IMG/VR virus record: IMGVR_UViG_3300033545_000002
Coordinates: 1-64,000 of that record
Length of the DNA: 64,000 bases
DNA from: a virus
Direction: 5' to 3' (one strand)
In this document: positions 38,201-46,803 of the stretch, piece after piece
Position numbering within the stretch: position 1 is the stretch's first letter
Layout of the letters: each line of letters opens with the position of its first letter
Notes under the pieces: generated by a model
Told to the model about the DNA's origin: nothing
Database searches by the model: none
Seen by the model: the letters and a program-made list of their open reading frames with translations, nothing else
Translations under genes and position numbers: made by a program

Positions 38201-40095
38201 ACATCTACATTCCCGGCAGTGCAATCAATCTCTATTTCCTTAGAATAAGTGACGATAGCGTTCGGTCTTATGGTATTCGTTTGAGAATTGACCGGGCTGG
38301 TTGACCTGGAATTCGCTATCCCGTAAATGTAAGTGCTTGTATCCTGAAAATCTCCGGCGCTGGGTACACTATGCCTCCCAATAGTAGCTATATATCTTCC
38401 GGCAGGTATGGTGAAGGTAAACACACAAACAAAAAAACCTCCCGATATAAAGACGTTTCTAGCTAATGTCAACACATCTGGATTGCTAAAATCAAGCAAA
38501 GCGGGTAGCGGAACCAAACTAAAATCCTGGTTCACTTGATACCATTGCCCATCCGTGTAATAAGGAGTGCCTTTCATGTAACACCTGAAAGCATCCTTGT
38601 CTGCGAAGTTGAGTCCGAAGTCTTTGCTTATATTAAAATCTATTCCGGCTTCCGTTGGCGATCCGCCTGTTCCTCCATAATTCAAGCCGCCAAATCTCAT
38701 TGTCGTATCCGCTCCGTTATAATACCCAACTTGTGAAATATACCATGCTGAATCTGTCGCCATCCCGATATACGCATAAAGCTGAACAGTTCGAGTTGGA
38801 ACTAAGCACCCGACTTGCGGCTGTTCGGCCACATTAATACTCATGTTGCCCAAAACGGAACTGCTTAGGTTATCATAATTCCTACGGTTATTAACCAGCA
38901 ATTCCCCGTCTCCTAAATCGCTGAGTCCGATACTGATCTGAGGAATATCATTTTGCAACCTGACAAAATCAGTCTGATCTACTAATTGCAATACATTCGA
39001 ATTATCGAAGGTGTATTGAATCTGATTCAGATTTGAATTGTAGTTATAGTTAGACCAAGGATTTGTTCTTGTCCAATAAGGTGTTCCTAAGACCGACGAA
39101 TCGCTGGTTGATGATCCAGAAAATTTATAAATCGTATCATACAAATACCAATCTGACCATTCCGTTTCCGGTGGAATATTATTAACAGCGTTGGTATTCT
39201 TTCTGATAAAAATATCTATACTTTCCACCATGCAAGACCCGGCGAACAAAGTAAACAGGGCCGTCTTTGGTAAGATATTAGGATTACTAAGATAATCTTC
39301 TGACTTTATGATGAGAGGTAAGGAGTAAGGGCTTGCAGTCGTCTGCCGTCCGTCTGTATAATTGAATCGATACGCTACCTGAAAAGCCGTATCTATTAAC
39401 CGATTTACTTGATTAATGAGCGCCGGGGTATTAGCTATCGTCGCCACCAAAGGGGAATACATGGGTGGACGCATGGGCCATTCCAGCAACTCCCTACGGT
39501 CAAAATGCGGAGGAGTAAGCTGCCAGTAAGGGAATAGAGCAGGATTAAACCCGCTGGTTGCAATAGCCGCATTGACGTTTATAAATCCCTGCCAGCCTTT
39601 GCCGTTCGTATAGACAAGAAACTTTTCGACTATCTGCTTATTGGCATTCAAGACAAACCGAATCGACCACCGATGATCGGCCATGAACGCTTCCTGGTCT
39701 TCCGAAAAAGGCAAATTCGGGTCAACCACAATAGTACTCACTGCCCCAGTATCACAATTGACCACATATAAGCCGTGATTACCGTTTTGGTTGATATTCG
39801 CCCAGTAAAGTTCGTTGGTTTCTACGCTAAAGAAACTACCTCCGTTTTTATTCCATCCTGCCGGGTAAAAGTTTGCTGGGATACCGGAAAGAATTTGATT
39901 ACTTCGGATCGGGCTTTGCACAAGGGCATTATATCCGGTTTGCGTTCCGTCTTTTGTCCCGGCTTCTTCCGAAGGATTACCATGCTGATCGAAGCCGACG
40001 CCCTTCAAGAAAATTGTCTCTTGCGGAGTGAGGCGCTCGACGGCATTATCAGTGTTTAGGAAAATTGGTAGTATTTGTTCTTCCTTTTGCGCCAT
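35287..40095 (-). CDS. Large tail/nozzle-type structural protein (1602 aa)
   Basis: A long beta-rich protein with Tyr/Asn repeats, a carboxypeptidase-regulatory-like domain near residue 760 (SGTITSLDGTIPYSNIAVSI...TNENGQFTLII), and a C-terminal part (VGGVDTERGNLYLTFRPRR, NMWSFFPPGIQDAFRSTLID) resembling the propeller-like nozzle and stabilisation proteins of podovirus tails. crAss-type phages carry a long protein of this kind next to connector genes; similarity here is by position and pattern, not proven. It lies directly after the Cys-rich connector-type gene. Confidence 0.55.
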   Translation of the reverse strand: MAQKEEQILPIFLNTDNAVERLTPQETIFLKGVGFDQHGNPSEEAGTKDGTQTGYNALVQSPIRSNQILSGIPANFYPAGWNKNGGSFFSVETNELYWANINQNGNHGLYVVNCDTGAVSTIVVDPNLPFSEDQEAFMADHRWSIRFVLNANKQIVEKFLVYTNGKGWQGFINVNAAIATSGFNPALFPYWQLTPPHFDRRELLEWPMRPPMYSPLVATIANTPALINQVNRLIDTAFQVAYRFNYTDGRQTTASPYSLPLIIKSEDYLSNPNILPKTALFTLFAGSCMVESIDIFIRKNTNAVNNIPPETEWSDWYLYDTIYKFSGSSTSDSSVLGTPYWTRTNPWSNYNYNSNLNQIQYTFDNSNVLQLVDQTDFVRLQNDIPQISIGLSDLGDGELLVNNRRNYDNLSSSVLGNMSINVAEQPQVGCLVPTRTVQLYAYIGMATDSAWYISQVGYYNGADTTMRFGGLNYGGTGGSPTEAGIDFNISKDFGLNFADKDAFRCYMKGTPYYTDGQWYQVNQDFSLVPLPALLDFSNPDVLTLARNVFISGGFFVCVFTFTIPAGRYIATIGRHSVPSAGDFQDTSTYIYGIANSRSTSPVNSQTNTIRPNAIVTYSKEIEIDCTAGNVDVWGNGADLFYIYCPYVSIYNFRFIEGYFQESQNSPLGMELYSYQTQTGGSIGGSDWGKYTDKNGFYWAYIVSSSAGISDVHIIGNINCVQVNFDIKTAQGGTGWKQNPTAYLSDHNAGIIGDCNRVLLSGTITSLDGTIPYSNIAVSIKDGATVLTNENGQFTLIIHNGFPTPRVSNVYVNSGGNFVITISDCGNIPITQYNEALVPCIPCNIRNYPILLKLAIYIQNTSEQSLKSGGIYVNSVVVGDLAGRLSFMNIISKNPVPSFTERGNTLATYFQWLINGPLNLNQVNPDWKWIAPGVSKNLRESAYTEWVGDYIEYIDNNGNVVSDASSAVYCSISITSLYNYNVARNFSTLATYQFTPGDRVIIMDDGNGNLLTGNPIDLKILGSNYNQAAQTSGLIPSTSTVPIINNNLSNTQSVTTSVTDGSGTTGTTVSLQTVQNTQAITIYVLYDPRLTPLINAKGMWIELWTPADQSSILQFSETQGFYPIINGEVAEFEGYENGVPTYSYPTEIDITFWDTYLFQRNITIPLIGDKYFSHPFESQNISDTFGYDLASGGRVNFNNNLAKQMWYTDEAAKSDNFISNGTLNGVGTFMISNAKRFIDFKSGAIVMVIAVRNVVFFLCENDFFVTDYNFQYIYANEQGVQVANLDEALGSAHPKIGSNYGMRQEDTGSVVIYEDMISWFDLKNQAWVISDYRQAKDISLFNPKEGVTGGMSSYLNSKTRAISNWNATAPNSSRFDVIGGVDTERGNLYLTFRPRRNNSNDPTSYGSTRENIDLNHQETLVYNTITGRFVRFENFTPEAYGKMKGKTTGIQLVTFAAGVPYLHNSGNTSFNQFYGIQYDVSIIGVFNQNQEVSKVFANLVLDTNGPGMYIDFLRTNDPNSFSYVPMNLVKKIENKYYLTLQRNMWSFFPPGIQDAFRSTLIDGKRIYNLYLLFRLIGDPNNRGKYFELKTIYNLVADTVNQKK

Positions 40096-40097
40096 GA

Positions 40098-41288
40098 TTA
40101 ATAGTAATATCCATAATAACGATCTTCCCGATGATCCATATAGCTAGGTACGAATGCTCTGGGAGCAATTGTCTTTCCTAATTCCGCTATCCTCATCTTA
40201 TTTAATTCCAAAAACAGACCCCACTTTTCCCTAGAATATTGCTGGCCAAATGACCCGGCCATATCTCTTAATTCAGGATTTTGCTTCATAGAAAAATATT
40301 GCACCCCTGTCATGAATGTATCCTTTGCGATATAAGGAATCAGTAAATTTTTCAGATCAATATCTTCATAAAATCTTACCAATGCTTTTTCAAATCCGAA
40401 GTCATGTGGGAATACCAATCGGTTTCCGTTTTCACTGATATTATATACGTTCCGGTATTCTCTCCTGAATCTTCCCGGTTCACATCCGCACTGAATGGAA
40501 AACCAATCCATTTTATTATCGCAGTAATAAACCCATTCGTTATCATTTGGACTGGGCGGACACATGGCCGTACCGCCAACCGCATAAGGTTCGGTAACGG
40601 TTGTTAAATTTCCGGGGTTGATGTTGTTCTGAAAATTACGAATACCACAACTTTCGCAAAGAAGGTTCACATTCTGTTCCGTATCGCAGATACAACCGTT
40701 GGCGTCCGTTTCACATTGACACATCTGGGTTGAGGTCGTTACCAAAATCGTATCCGTCCAAACGCTATTTGTATAAACCCTTTGAATGCCCTGGCTCTCT
40801 TGATAGACCACTCCGTTTTCTCCAACTGCCAACCGGCTAATGGCATTAAAAGAAATAGGATTTCCATTCGGCAAAAAGTCGGATACCGTAGTCTGTACGG
40901 CTACATACCCTTTTATCGTGTTGCAGAGATTATATCCGCACTTTTTTTCGCAAGCGCAATTTTTTTCGGCGGGGACTTCTACAATATCGTCAGAAATTTG
41001 TACGTTACGGTAAATAACATGCATGACCCCTCTTTCGTCAATAACATTGACCGAACTAACTCTATTTGAATTGCATGGCAGGTCCAAAGAATTAGTTCTC
41101 TTGTTGACGGAGAATTCTTTTCGTATTGGTATTTTTAGCCTTTTGGCTATTTTTAAAGTTGTTTCGTTCAGATCATTCCACACATCTTTGGAGCAAGACA
41201 GATAAACCCCTTTTTTTCGACGCAATAAATCGCCGCTCCGCAAGCAGAGGTCATCAATTACATCCATACAAGGTTGAAATCTGGCCAT
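40098..41288 (-). CDS. Cys-rich connector-type virion protein (396 aa)
   Basis: The middle has several Cys clusters (CACEKKCGYNLC, CQCETDANGCIC, CESC, CGCEPG), implying disulfides or zinc sites, unusual for a phage tail protein. The ends are normal alpha/beta. The C-terminal half (HDFGFEKALVRFYEDIDLKN, LLIPYIAKDTFMTG) looks like a ring-type connector. It is coupled by 1-base overlap to the preceding gene and follows the capsid block, fitting a head-tail connector. Confidence 0.5.
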   Translation of the reverse strand: MARFQPCMDVIDDLCLRSGDLLRRKKGVYLSCSKDVWNDLNETTLKIAKRLKIPIRKEFSVNKRTNSLDLPCNSNRVSSVNVIDERGVMHVIYRNVQISDDIVEVPAEKNCACEKKCGYNLCNTIKGYVAVQTTVSDFLPNGNPISFNAISRLAVGENGVVYQESQGIQRVYTNSVWTDTILVTTSTQMCQCETDANGCICDTEQNVNLLCESCGIRNFQNNINPGNLTTVTEPYAVGGTAMCPPSPNDNEWVYYCDNKMDWFSIQCGCEPGRFRREYRNVYNISENGNRLVFPHDFGFEKALVRFYEDIDLKNLLIPYIAKDTFMTGVQYFSMKQNPELRDMAGSFGQQYSREKWGLFLELNKMRIAELGKTIAPRAFVPSYMDHREDRYYGYYY

Positions 41289-41962
41289 TATTGAACTTCT
41301 GTTTGTTGATTAGGTATTCTTTGCTTTAACTCCTTTTGTTGAGGGGTATAGCTATTATCAATTCCCTTATTCATAAATTCCGGCATCCCCAACATCTTTC
41401 CCAGAACCAAGTTAGATGCGTCGAATGCTACATCCCTGGATATATCCGGATCGATTCCGGGAGCGTCAAAACTAGATTCCACATCCAATTTAGTAACACA
41501 TGGAGGGAGATTATACGTGTTTAACCCAGTTCCTTTTATTACAGCGAATTTGAAAAAATTGTATTCCGCCTTCCCCTCGTAAAAATATTCTTCTCCGGCT
41601 TCAACCAAATCTATTGACTTGCAATCCCCTCCATCATTGCACCCAATAGGATACATACTTACGATATGGGCATCGTGCGGCATCCGGAACATATCAAATC
41701 CGGTCATGTCCGCCCGTCTCATTCCTATTAGATTAGCTTCGCCCAGTTTAAACGGAAGAATAGACAGCAACGGAGATATAAAGTAAAAGGCGTTCCCGTC
41801 TTTATTTCTTTTGCTGGCGTTGTAGTATATCCTGAAAACTTCCGCCACAGATAATTTTAAAAATTCAAGCACATCTTCTTTACTAAAGCTCCTACTAGTT
41901 GCTTTAGCTCTGCCAGAATTGTACATCTGCCAGTTAAGTTCGGAAAGAGTGCTTAATAACAT
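41288..41962 (-). CDS. Connector-type structural protein (224 aa)
   Basis: A helical start (MLLSTLSELNWQMYNSGRAK), a middle with hydrophobic strands (ISPLLSILPFKLGEANLIGM), and a Pro/Gln-rich tail (TPQQKELKQRIPNQQTEVQ). Overlaps both neighbours by 1 base (TAATG). Its position between the head and tail blocks suggests a head-completion or tail-connector protein. No family recognised. Confidence 0.5.
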   Translation of the reverse strand: MLLSTLSELNWQMYNSGRAKATSRSFSKEDVLEFLKLSVAEVFRIYYNASKRNKDGNAFYFISPLLSILPFKLGEANLIGMRRADMTGFDMFRMPHDAHIVSMYPIGCNDGGDCKSIDLVEAGEEYFYEGKAEYNFFKFAVIKGTGLNTYNLPPCVTKLDVESSFDAPGIDPDISRDVAFDASNLVLGKMLGMPEFMNKGIDNSYTPQQKELKQRIPNQQTEVQ

Positions 41963-42261
41963 TATATTTTCTTAAAAAGATAAAAATTTACATAAACTAA
42001 AACAAAAATGTCAAATACCCATGCAAATAATTCTATGGGCCTCCATCCAAAAGCGTACAAAGCAGAAGGCCAAAAAGTAATTGTTCCGCCGACCGACGCA
42101 CTACATTTTATGCACAACCCCATCGGATTCGAAAACCATAATTTCTGTTTCTTCAACCATTTTTTATAGCCTTCCAAAATCATTCCGTCGCCCATCGCCT
42201 GTTGAAATCCATTTATAGCCAATCCTTGAAAAATAACAAATATCAATATTTCTAACATCAT
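41962..42261 (-). CDS. Integral membrane protein with CxxC (99 aa)
   Basis: Start ATG at 42261 shares ATGA with the upstream stop, giving MMLEILIFVIFQGLAINGFQ as the first span. Two more hydrophobic segments follow (GGTITFWPSALYAFGW and AWVFDIFVLVYVNFYLF). CIKC near residue 50 is a conserved CxxC-type pair seen in small phage membrane proteins. It sits oddly between two connector genes. Function unknown. Confidence 0.55.
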   Translation of the reverse strand: MMLEILIFVIFQGLAINGFQQAMGDGMILEGYKKWLKKQKLWFSNPMGLCIKCSASVGGTITFWPSALYAFGWRPIELFAWVFDIFVLVYVNFYLFKKI

Positions 42262-43013
42262 ACTATACTTATTTGGCTTAATGCTTGCGCCCAATCTGAA
42301 AACTGTTTATCTCTTGCGTAAATTCCAAACAAATGATTCAGCGCCTTAAAAAGAGGCTGAAAGGCCGCGTTACCCCACTCCGTATCCACGGTTGTAGTGG
42401 CACTTATTGTCCAGGTATCATCCGGATTCATATCGTAACCCACCGTATAAACCAACTCCTGTCGTACATATAGGATGAAAACTTTGCTCAAATCCGCTGG
42501 GCATATACGTATCTGCACCTGTCCTGTTTCTGCATTCTGACCGGTATTGAAACCAATCGGATTCCAGTATGTTGGAGCCTTGTAAGAACTTGTTGTAAGG
42601 TAATCAAATTCTGATTGCGGGACAATAGCAATCGGTCGGCGCTGGCATCCTCCTTTTAAAGTAGCGGTTAAGAATTGTTGCGCTGTGGAAATTGGAACAA
42701 CAACCTCCCCGCATTCACCCGCTTTATTTACGATAACGCTAGGCGCTCCTAATATATTCCGGTAGTTGGTCGGCAAGGATATTAACCCTCCGGATGGTGG
42801 AATGCAGGCCACTTGCACAAAGGGAGCAATAATATCTAAAAGCTGAGCATTGTCTGGATATAGTGCTACGCATTTGTCAATCAAAAAAGAGGTGGCCGTG
42901 TTAATCATCGAACTGAATACCCATGGGGGTAGGAAAAAATTCTGAGAACCGTTGCTGACCGAAATGAGCGCGGTATATAGATTTTGAAGAGATGATTTGC
43001 TACTGTTAAGCAC
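42258..43013 (-). CDS. Connector-type structural protein (251 aa)
   Basis: A helical N terminus (MLNSSKSSLQNLYTALISVS), a beta/alpha middle (PPSGGLISLPTNYRNILGAP) with Cys residues, and a C-terminal helix (AQALSQISIV). It follows the 1019-aa gene with a 23-base gap. Position between head and tail suggests a head-tail joining role. No family recognised. Confidence 0.5.
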   Translation of the reverse strand: MLNSSKSSLQNLYTALISVSNGSQNFFLPPWVFSSMINTATSFLIDKCVALYPDNAQLLDIIAPFVQVACIPPSGGLISLPTNYRNILGAPSVIVNKAGECGEVVVPISTAQQFLTATLKGGCQRRPIAIVPQSEFDYLTTSSYKAPTYWNPIGFNTGQNAETGQVQIRICPADLSKVFILYVRQELVYTVGYDMNPDDTWTISATTTVDTEWGNAAFQPLFKALNHLFGIYARDKQFSDWAQALSQISIV

Positions 43014-43036
43014 ATTTTTTTATTTTAAACATCTTA

Positions 43037-46000
43037 TTAGCATCCGGAACCATTAGCGCCAACGAAAATCTGATCCGTGGCTAGGTAGGTCCTGGATGGG
43101 AAAGTATACGTACCTGCTGATGTAATCGCAATACAGCTTATTTCAGTCCCGTTCACTTCCAATACCACACTGGACGGAATAACACTAGGCGTTCCGCTGA
43201 TCGTTATTGAAATAGACCCGGTGAAAGCCGAATGCGTTCCCGTTACTTCGCCGCCAGGATTGACAGGGAAGCTACCCCCAGTAATTGCAAATCCTACAAT
43301 GCCGTTAACGGATGTAATTTGAGATCCTACCATATCGCTCGTAACCTGAACTGTATTGCCGGTGCAAGACGATCCGGTGTATGATCCCACGACGCCAGTG
43401 GACGAATTCAAATTAAATATTTCAGTACTTGCAGACTGAACAACATAAGTATCTCCTGTGACAGGAGTAGTCAAAGCGCTATCCAGATAAAGAACTTGTC
43501 CTACTCCGAAGGCTCCGTTTGTATAGAGCGTTACCGTAGAACCAGAGCAAATCGTTCCGGGGTTAGTTCCTAAAATATAGGTTCCTGCTGTACCGGATGT
43601 ACAATTGCTTCCTGTTGCACTTCCTACTACTCCGGTTGTGGAATTAAGATTGTAAATGGCTCCGTTTAATGTGTTCGCAATCAAAGTGTAGCCAGTTACA
43701 GGAGTGGTCAAACCGGAATTGGTATACATAGTCGTTCCCGGACCGAAAGCAACATTCGAGTAAAGGATAACTGGAGAATCCCCGCATATAGCATAAATCA
43801 CATTATCCAATAAGAAATTACCGCTAAGAACCCCACCGGCTTGCGTGGTGACTTGGGAAATGAATGGCGTTCCGCCGCAATTATTCCCTACCGAAACGTC
43901 ATAAGTCGTTCCGGGAGTCAATCCTGTAATAAGATACGGAGTAGTCCCGTTTATATTTCCATTCGGGAAAAGATTTATGCCGCTATTGGCTGTGATCCAT
44001 GTAGTCGTTCCGTGTATCCGGTATTGCAGGGTAACGATCTGGTTGGCCGTAGGGACGGGCGAAAAGGTAACGCCATAAAACCCAATCGTACTTGTGCTTG
44101 TAGATGAAAAGTTGACCGCAGAAATACCCGGACAAGTCCCCGGAGCAGTGCAGACTATAGCGCAAAAAGCCTGTTTTACTGCTGTGTTAGCATTAACGGC
44201 ATTAATGAACGCCATGGCTGCCTGGCTTGAAGTCAAGGTTGTACAAGCTCCGCCTACGATGGACAAAAACCGGTCGCTGGCATAGTTGAAGGTAGCATTA
44301 GGATTGTCTGAGAAAAGGGCCTGCAATTTTGCGCAAGTGAATGCCACAAGCGTATTGATCCTGTTGCAAATATTGCAAATCGCGTTTGTCAAGGCTCCAT
44401 TGTATGACTGCTGAGTGGTATTGGCTTGATAAGTGGTTTGGACGACATTGTTATTGTAATCCAAGGTGCAAAGTGTGAGTGCATTACCTAATGCCACTTG
44501 AAGGGCTGTTAAGTTGCACAAGAAATTGATGATAGCTTGCAAGACTTGAACCAAAGTAACGCTAGTGGCCTGGAATGCCTGCGTAACATTCGGACTGCTG
44601 AAGGTCATGGTGGCGGCCACGTTGGTATTATTAACCGATAAGATCGTCAGGGTGCCGCTGGTCACCGTTGCGCTGAAAGTTCCCAATGTGAGGCTATTCA
44701 ACCAAGCAGCGACCGCCGTAGGATTGTTCCCGAACAGATTAGCAGGAGCGGCATAGGTATTCCCGTTTATAACCACATTGACCAAAAGAGTAGACCCGGT
44801 CACCGCCTGAGAAAGGGAATAGTTTACTTCAGAGGTATTGATAACGCACAAGCCGTTTAATCCCAAAATACTCCCCGCTGCCGTTACCAATGAATTCAAC
44901 TGAGCTAACAACGTAGGATCATCTGCAATGGCTGTCAGGATATACCCGGCCATTGTATCATAATTGAAGGTTATGATGTACTGAACGGTGTTTGAAATGG
45001 CGGTATTTATCTGAATGGTAAATGCCAAATCCCCAGTATTCCCCTTTACTATTTGATAAACGTTAGAGGCAATATCATAAATTAGGGTATCTCCGGCAGC
45101 CGTTGGCGACGGTACGGTTGTTCCCCCCACTCCATTCAAAACGATGGAGGTAACCGCCGGATTGATTGGGGTAAATTCACTTTGAGTAAGAGAAGATGAC
45201 CCGCAATCACAAGAAAGATATTTTTTAATATAATCAACTTCAAATTGGGCATCCTGTCCGCTGGACTGTTTCATAAATCCACTAAGGACAAACATGGAAA
45301 TATCGGCAATCTGCTGTTTTGCGTTGGCCCCTATAGCATTATTGCATTCCCGGATGGCCGTCTGCTGAATTTTTTGGATGCAACAAAGGATCTGAGACAT
45401 TTTATTGTTGCAGGTCACAGGAAAGACTCCCGGCCCGTTGGCTCCTATGATGTACGATACTAGCACATAAACATCCTGCCCAATGGCATAGGTTGCCACG
45501 GATGTACATTGTATACTATATTGACCCGTGTAGACGACGTTATTTGTGATTGGGGTTCTGGTGAAACTTAGAGGCCCGAGTGTGCCCACTGGATAGTACA
45601 AAGTACCGGTTTTTGTGACCGACTGCGGCTGAAGGCCGTTGTAAACCATTGGTGTAACCTCTTTAACGGTCAGAACGGAATTAATACAATCAGGAGTTAA
45701 GGAAAATATTCCGGTAACATAACCGCTGTCCGTTAAATTGGTCGGCTGGCAAATAGTGCTATAGATAATGTTCGTTTGGTAAATCTGCCCTCCCGTATCT
45801 TGTATGGCCGCGTAGATAGCATACGTCTGAAATAAGAAAGCGAAATTGACACTCGACAAATCCAACACCCATGAAGTAGTTGTTCCGGCATTTGGTATCT
45901 GAGGCGTTGTAAAATTGATAGATGCTAACGTAACACCATCCTGATCAATAACACTAAATGAAACAGGGCGGTTGGCTAAGTTCGGCCCTACGGTGAAGGG

Positions 46001-46096
46001 AAGTAAATTGAAGGTCATCCTCCGATTGTAGATATCAATATTGACACTCCAACCGAAGCTCGTAATTGTCCCACTATTCACCGATATTTGAGGCAT
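43037..46096 (-). CDS. Large Ig/FN3-containing virion protein (1019 aa)
   Basis: Beta-rich, Thr/Asn/Gly-rich protein. Residues ~655-750 form a fibronectin-III-like domain (VTLQYRIHGTTTWI, LITGLTPGTTYDVSVGNNCG). Two ~75-residue repeats follow (~762-838 and ~838-912), both with ...(V/A)FG.G..(M/L)Y..S.LTTPVTG...(I)(Y/F)NLNS(T/S)TGVVGS. The C terminus is a third, different beta domain. Cys-rich spots (CCIQKIQQ, SCDCGSSS) occur before. Such proteins decorate heads or tails and may bind host glycans. A terminator-like hairpin lies upstream at 46117-46146. Confidence 0.6.
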   Translation of the reverse strand: MPQISVNSGTITSFGWSVNIDIYNRRMTFNLLPFTVGPNLANRPVSFSVIDQDGVTLASINFTTPQIPNAGTTTSWVLDLSSVNFAFLFQTYAIYAAIQDTGGQIYQTNIIYSTICQPTNLTDSGYVTGIFSLTPDCINSVLTVKEVTPMVYNGLQPQSVTKTGTLYYPVGTLGPLSFTRTPITNNVVYTGQYSIQCTSVATYAIGQDVYVLVSYIIGANGPGVFPVTCNNKMSQILCCIQKIQQTAIRECNNAIGANAKQQIADISMFVLSGFMKQSSGQDAQFEVDYIKKYLSCDCGSSSLTQSEFTPINPAVTSIVLNGVGGTTVPSPTAAGDTLIYDIASNVYQIVKGNTGDLAFTIQINTAISNTVQYIITFNYDTMAGYILTAIADDPTLLAQLNSLVTAAGSILGLNGLCVINTSEVNYSLSQAVTGSTLLVNVVINGNTYAAPANLFGNNPTAVAAWLNSLTLGTFSATVTSGTLTILSVNNTNVAATMTFSSPNVTQAFQATSVTLVQVLQAIINFLCNLTALQVALGNALTLCTLDYNNNVVQTTYQANTTQQSYNGALTNAICNICNRINTLVAFTCAKLQALFSDNPNATFNYASDRFLSIVGGACTTLTSSQAAMAFINAVNANTAVKQAFCAIVCTAPGTCPGISAVNFSSTSTSTIGFYGVTFSPVPTANQIVTLQYRIHGTTTWITANSGINLFPNGNINGTTPYLITGLTPGTTYDVSVGNNCGGTPFISQVTTQAGGVLSGNFLLDNVIYAICGDSPVILYSNVAFGPGTTMYTNSGLTTPVTGYTLIANTLNGAIYNLNSTTGVVGSATGSNCTSGTAGTYILGTNPGTICSGSTVTLYTNGAFGVGQVLYLDSALTTPVTGDTYVVQSASTEIFNLNSSTGVVGSYTGSSCTGNTVQVTSDMVGSQITSVNGIVGFAITGGSFPVNPGGEVTGTHSAFTGSISITISGTPSVIPSSVVLEVNGTEISCIAITSAGTYTFPSRTYLATDQIFVGANGSGC

Positions 46097-46116
46097 CTAC
46101 TATTTTTTATTCTTAT

Positions 46117-46146
46117 TAAAAAAGGCCGTCCTGTGATGAACGGCCC
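46117..46146 (-). terminator. Leftward terminator inside the structural operon
   Basis: Leftward, GGCCGT at 46145-46140 pairs with ACGGCC at 46129-46124, followed by TTTTTT at 46123-46118. It lies between the 203-aa and 1019-aa genes. It probably lowers expression of genes further left relative to the capsid genes. Confidence 0.7.
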
Positions 46147-46186
46147 TTGACCTGTCTTTACAGGATATAATTTACTAACCCAATCC

Positions 46187-46798
46187 CTAAGACGTACACG
46201 AACCAGCCGTAATTTGGTCAAGGCTCCAACTAGTGCTAGGCACCCCCGGCTGCGGGCAAAGTTGAGCAATCGGGAAAGTATAAGAGAATACGATGTAATG
46301 CGATACGGAACTTATGTTCGATCTTAAACGCACGTTGCCTATATACTGACCCACATAAGCCTGAGAAATTAATCCATGTGCATCTGCGGACCCGTTGTCG
46401 GCGCGAGATATACAATAAGCAAGCGCGGTCGGTGTCACAAAAAGTGGAATGCCTCCGGGCTGACCGATATAGGTTGTAGTAAGGCTTCCGGTTCCGTTAA
46501 AGGCTGCTTCTGCATTGGCTACGGAGATACAATCAATGACCACTCCCTGGCCATTCTGTTCGACGTACACACCGGTTAAGATGTTTGGATCTGCAAGGTC
46601 TGCGGATGACGGCTCAAAGGTTACCAGATATTGAATCTGGTTTTGGCCAGGCACCAAATACCGCTTAATCCAGGCTGGTCGGGGCGTAAAAGCTCCGATC
46701 AAGTCCGCATTAATCGATATCTGATTATTGCTATCGTACCCGGTAAAATGCGGGGCCTTATAGAGCGCGTATGCCGCTGTTAAAATCGTGTTTGCCAT
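46187..46798 (-). CDS. Probable head-associated protein (203 aa)
   Basis: A beta-type protein (MANTILTAAYALYKAPHFTG...) with three Cys and no known catalytic motif. It directly follows the 332-aa gene (5-base gap) in the capsid operon, with a terminator after it, so it belongs to the capsid expression unit. It may be a capsid decoration or head-fibre protein. No family recognised. Confidence 0.5.
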   Translation of the reverse strand: MANTILTAAYALYKAPHFTGYDSNNQISINADLIGAFTPRPAWIKRYLVPGQNQIQYLVTFEPSSADLADPNILTGVYVEQNGQGVVIDCISVANAEAAFNGTGSLTTTYIGQPGGIPLFVTPTALAYCISRADNGSADAHGLISQAYVGQYIGNVRLRSNISSVSHYIVFSYTFPIAQLCPQPGVPSTSWSLDQITAGSCTS

Positions 46799-46803
46799 TT
46801 AGC

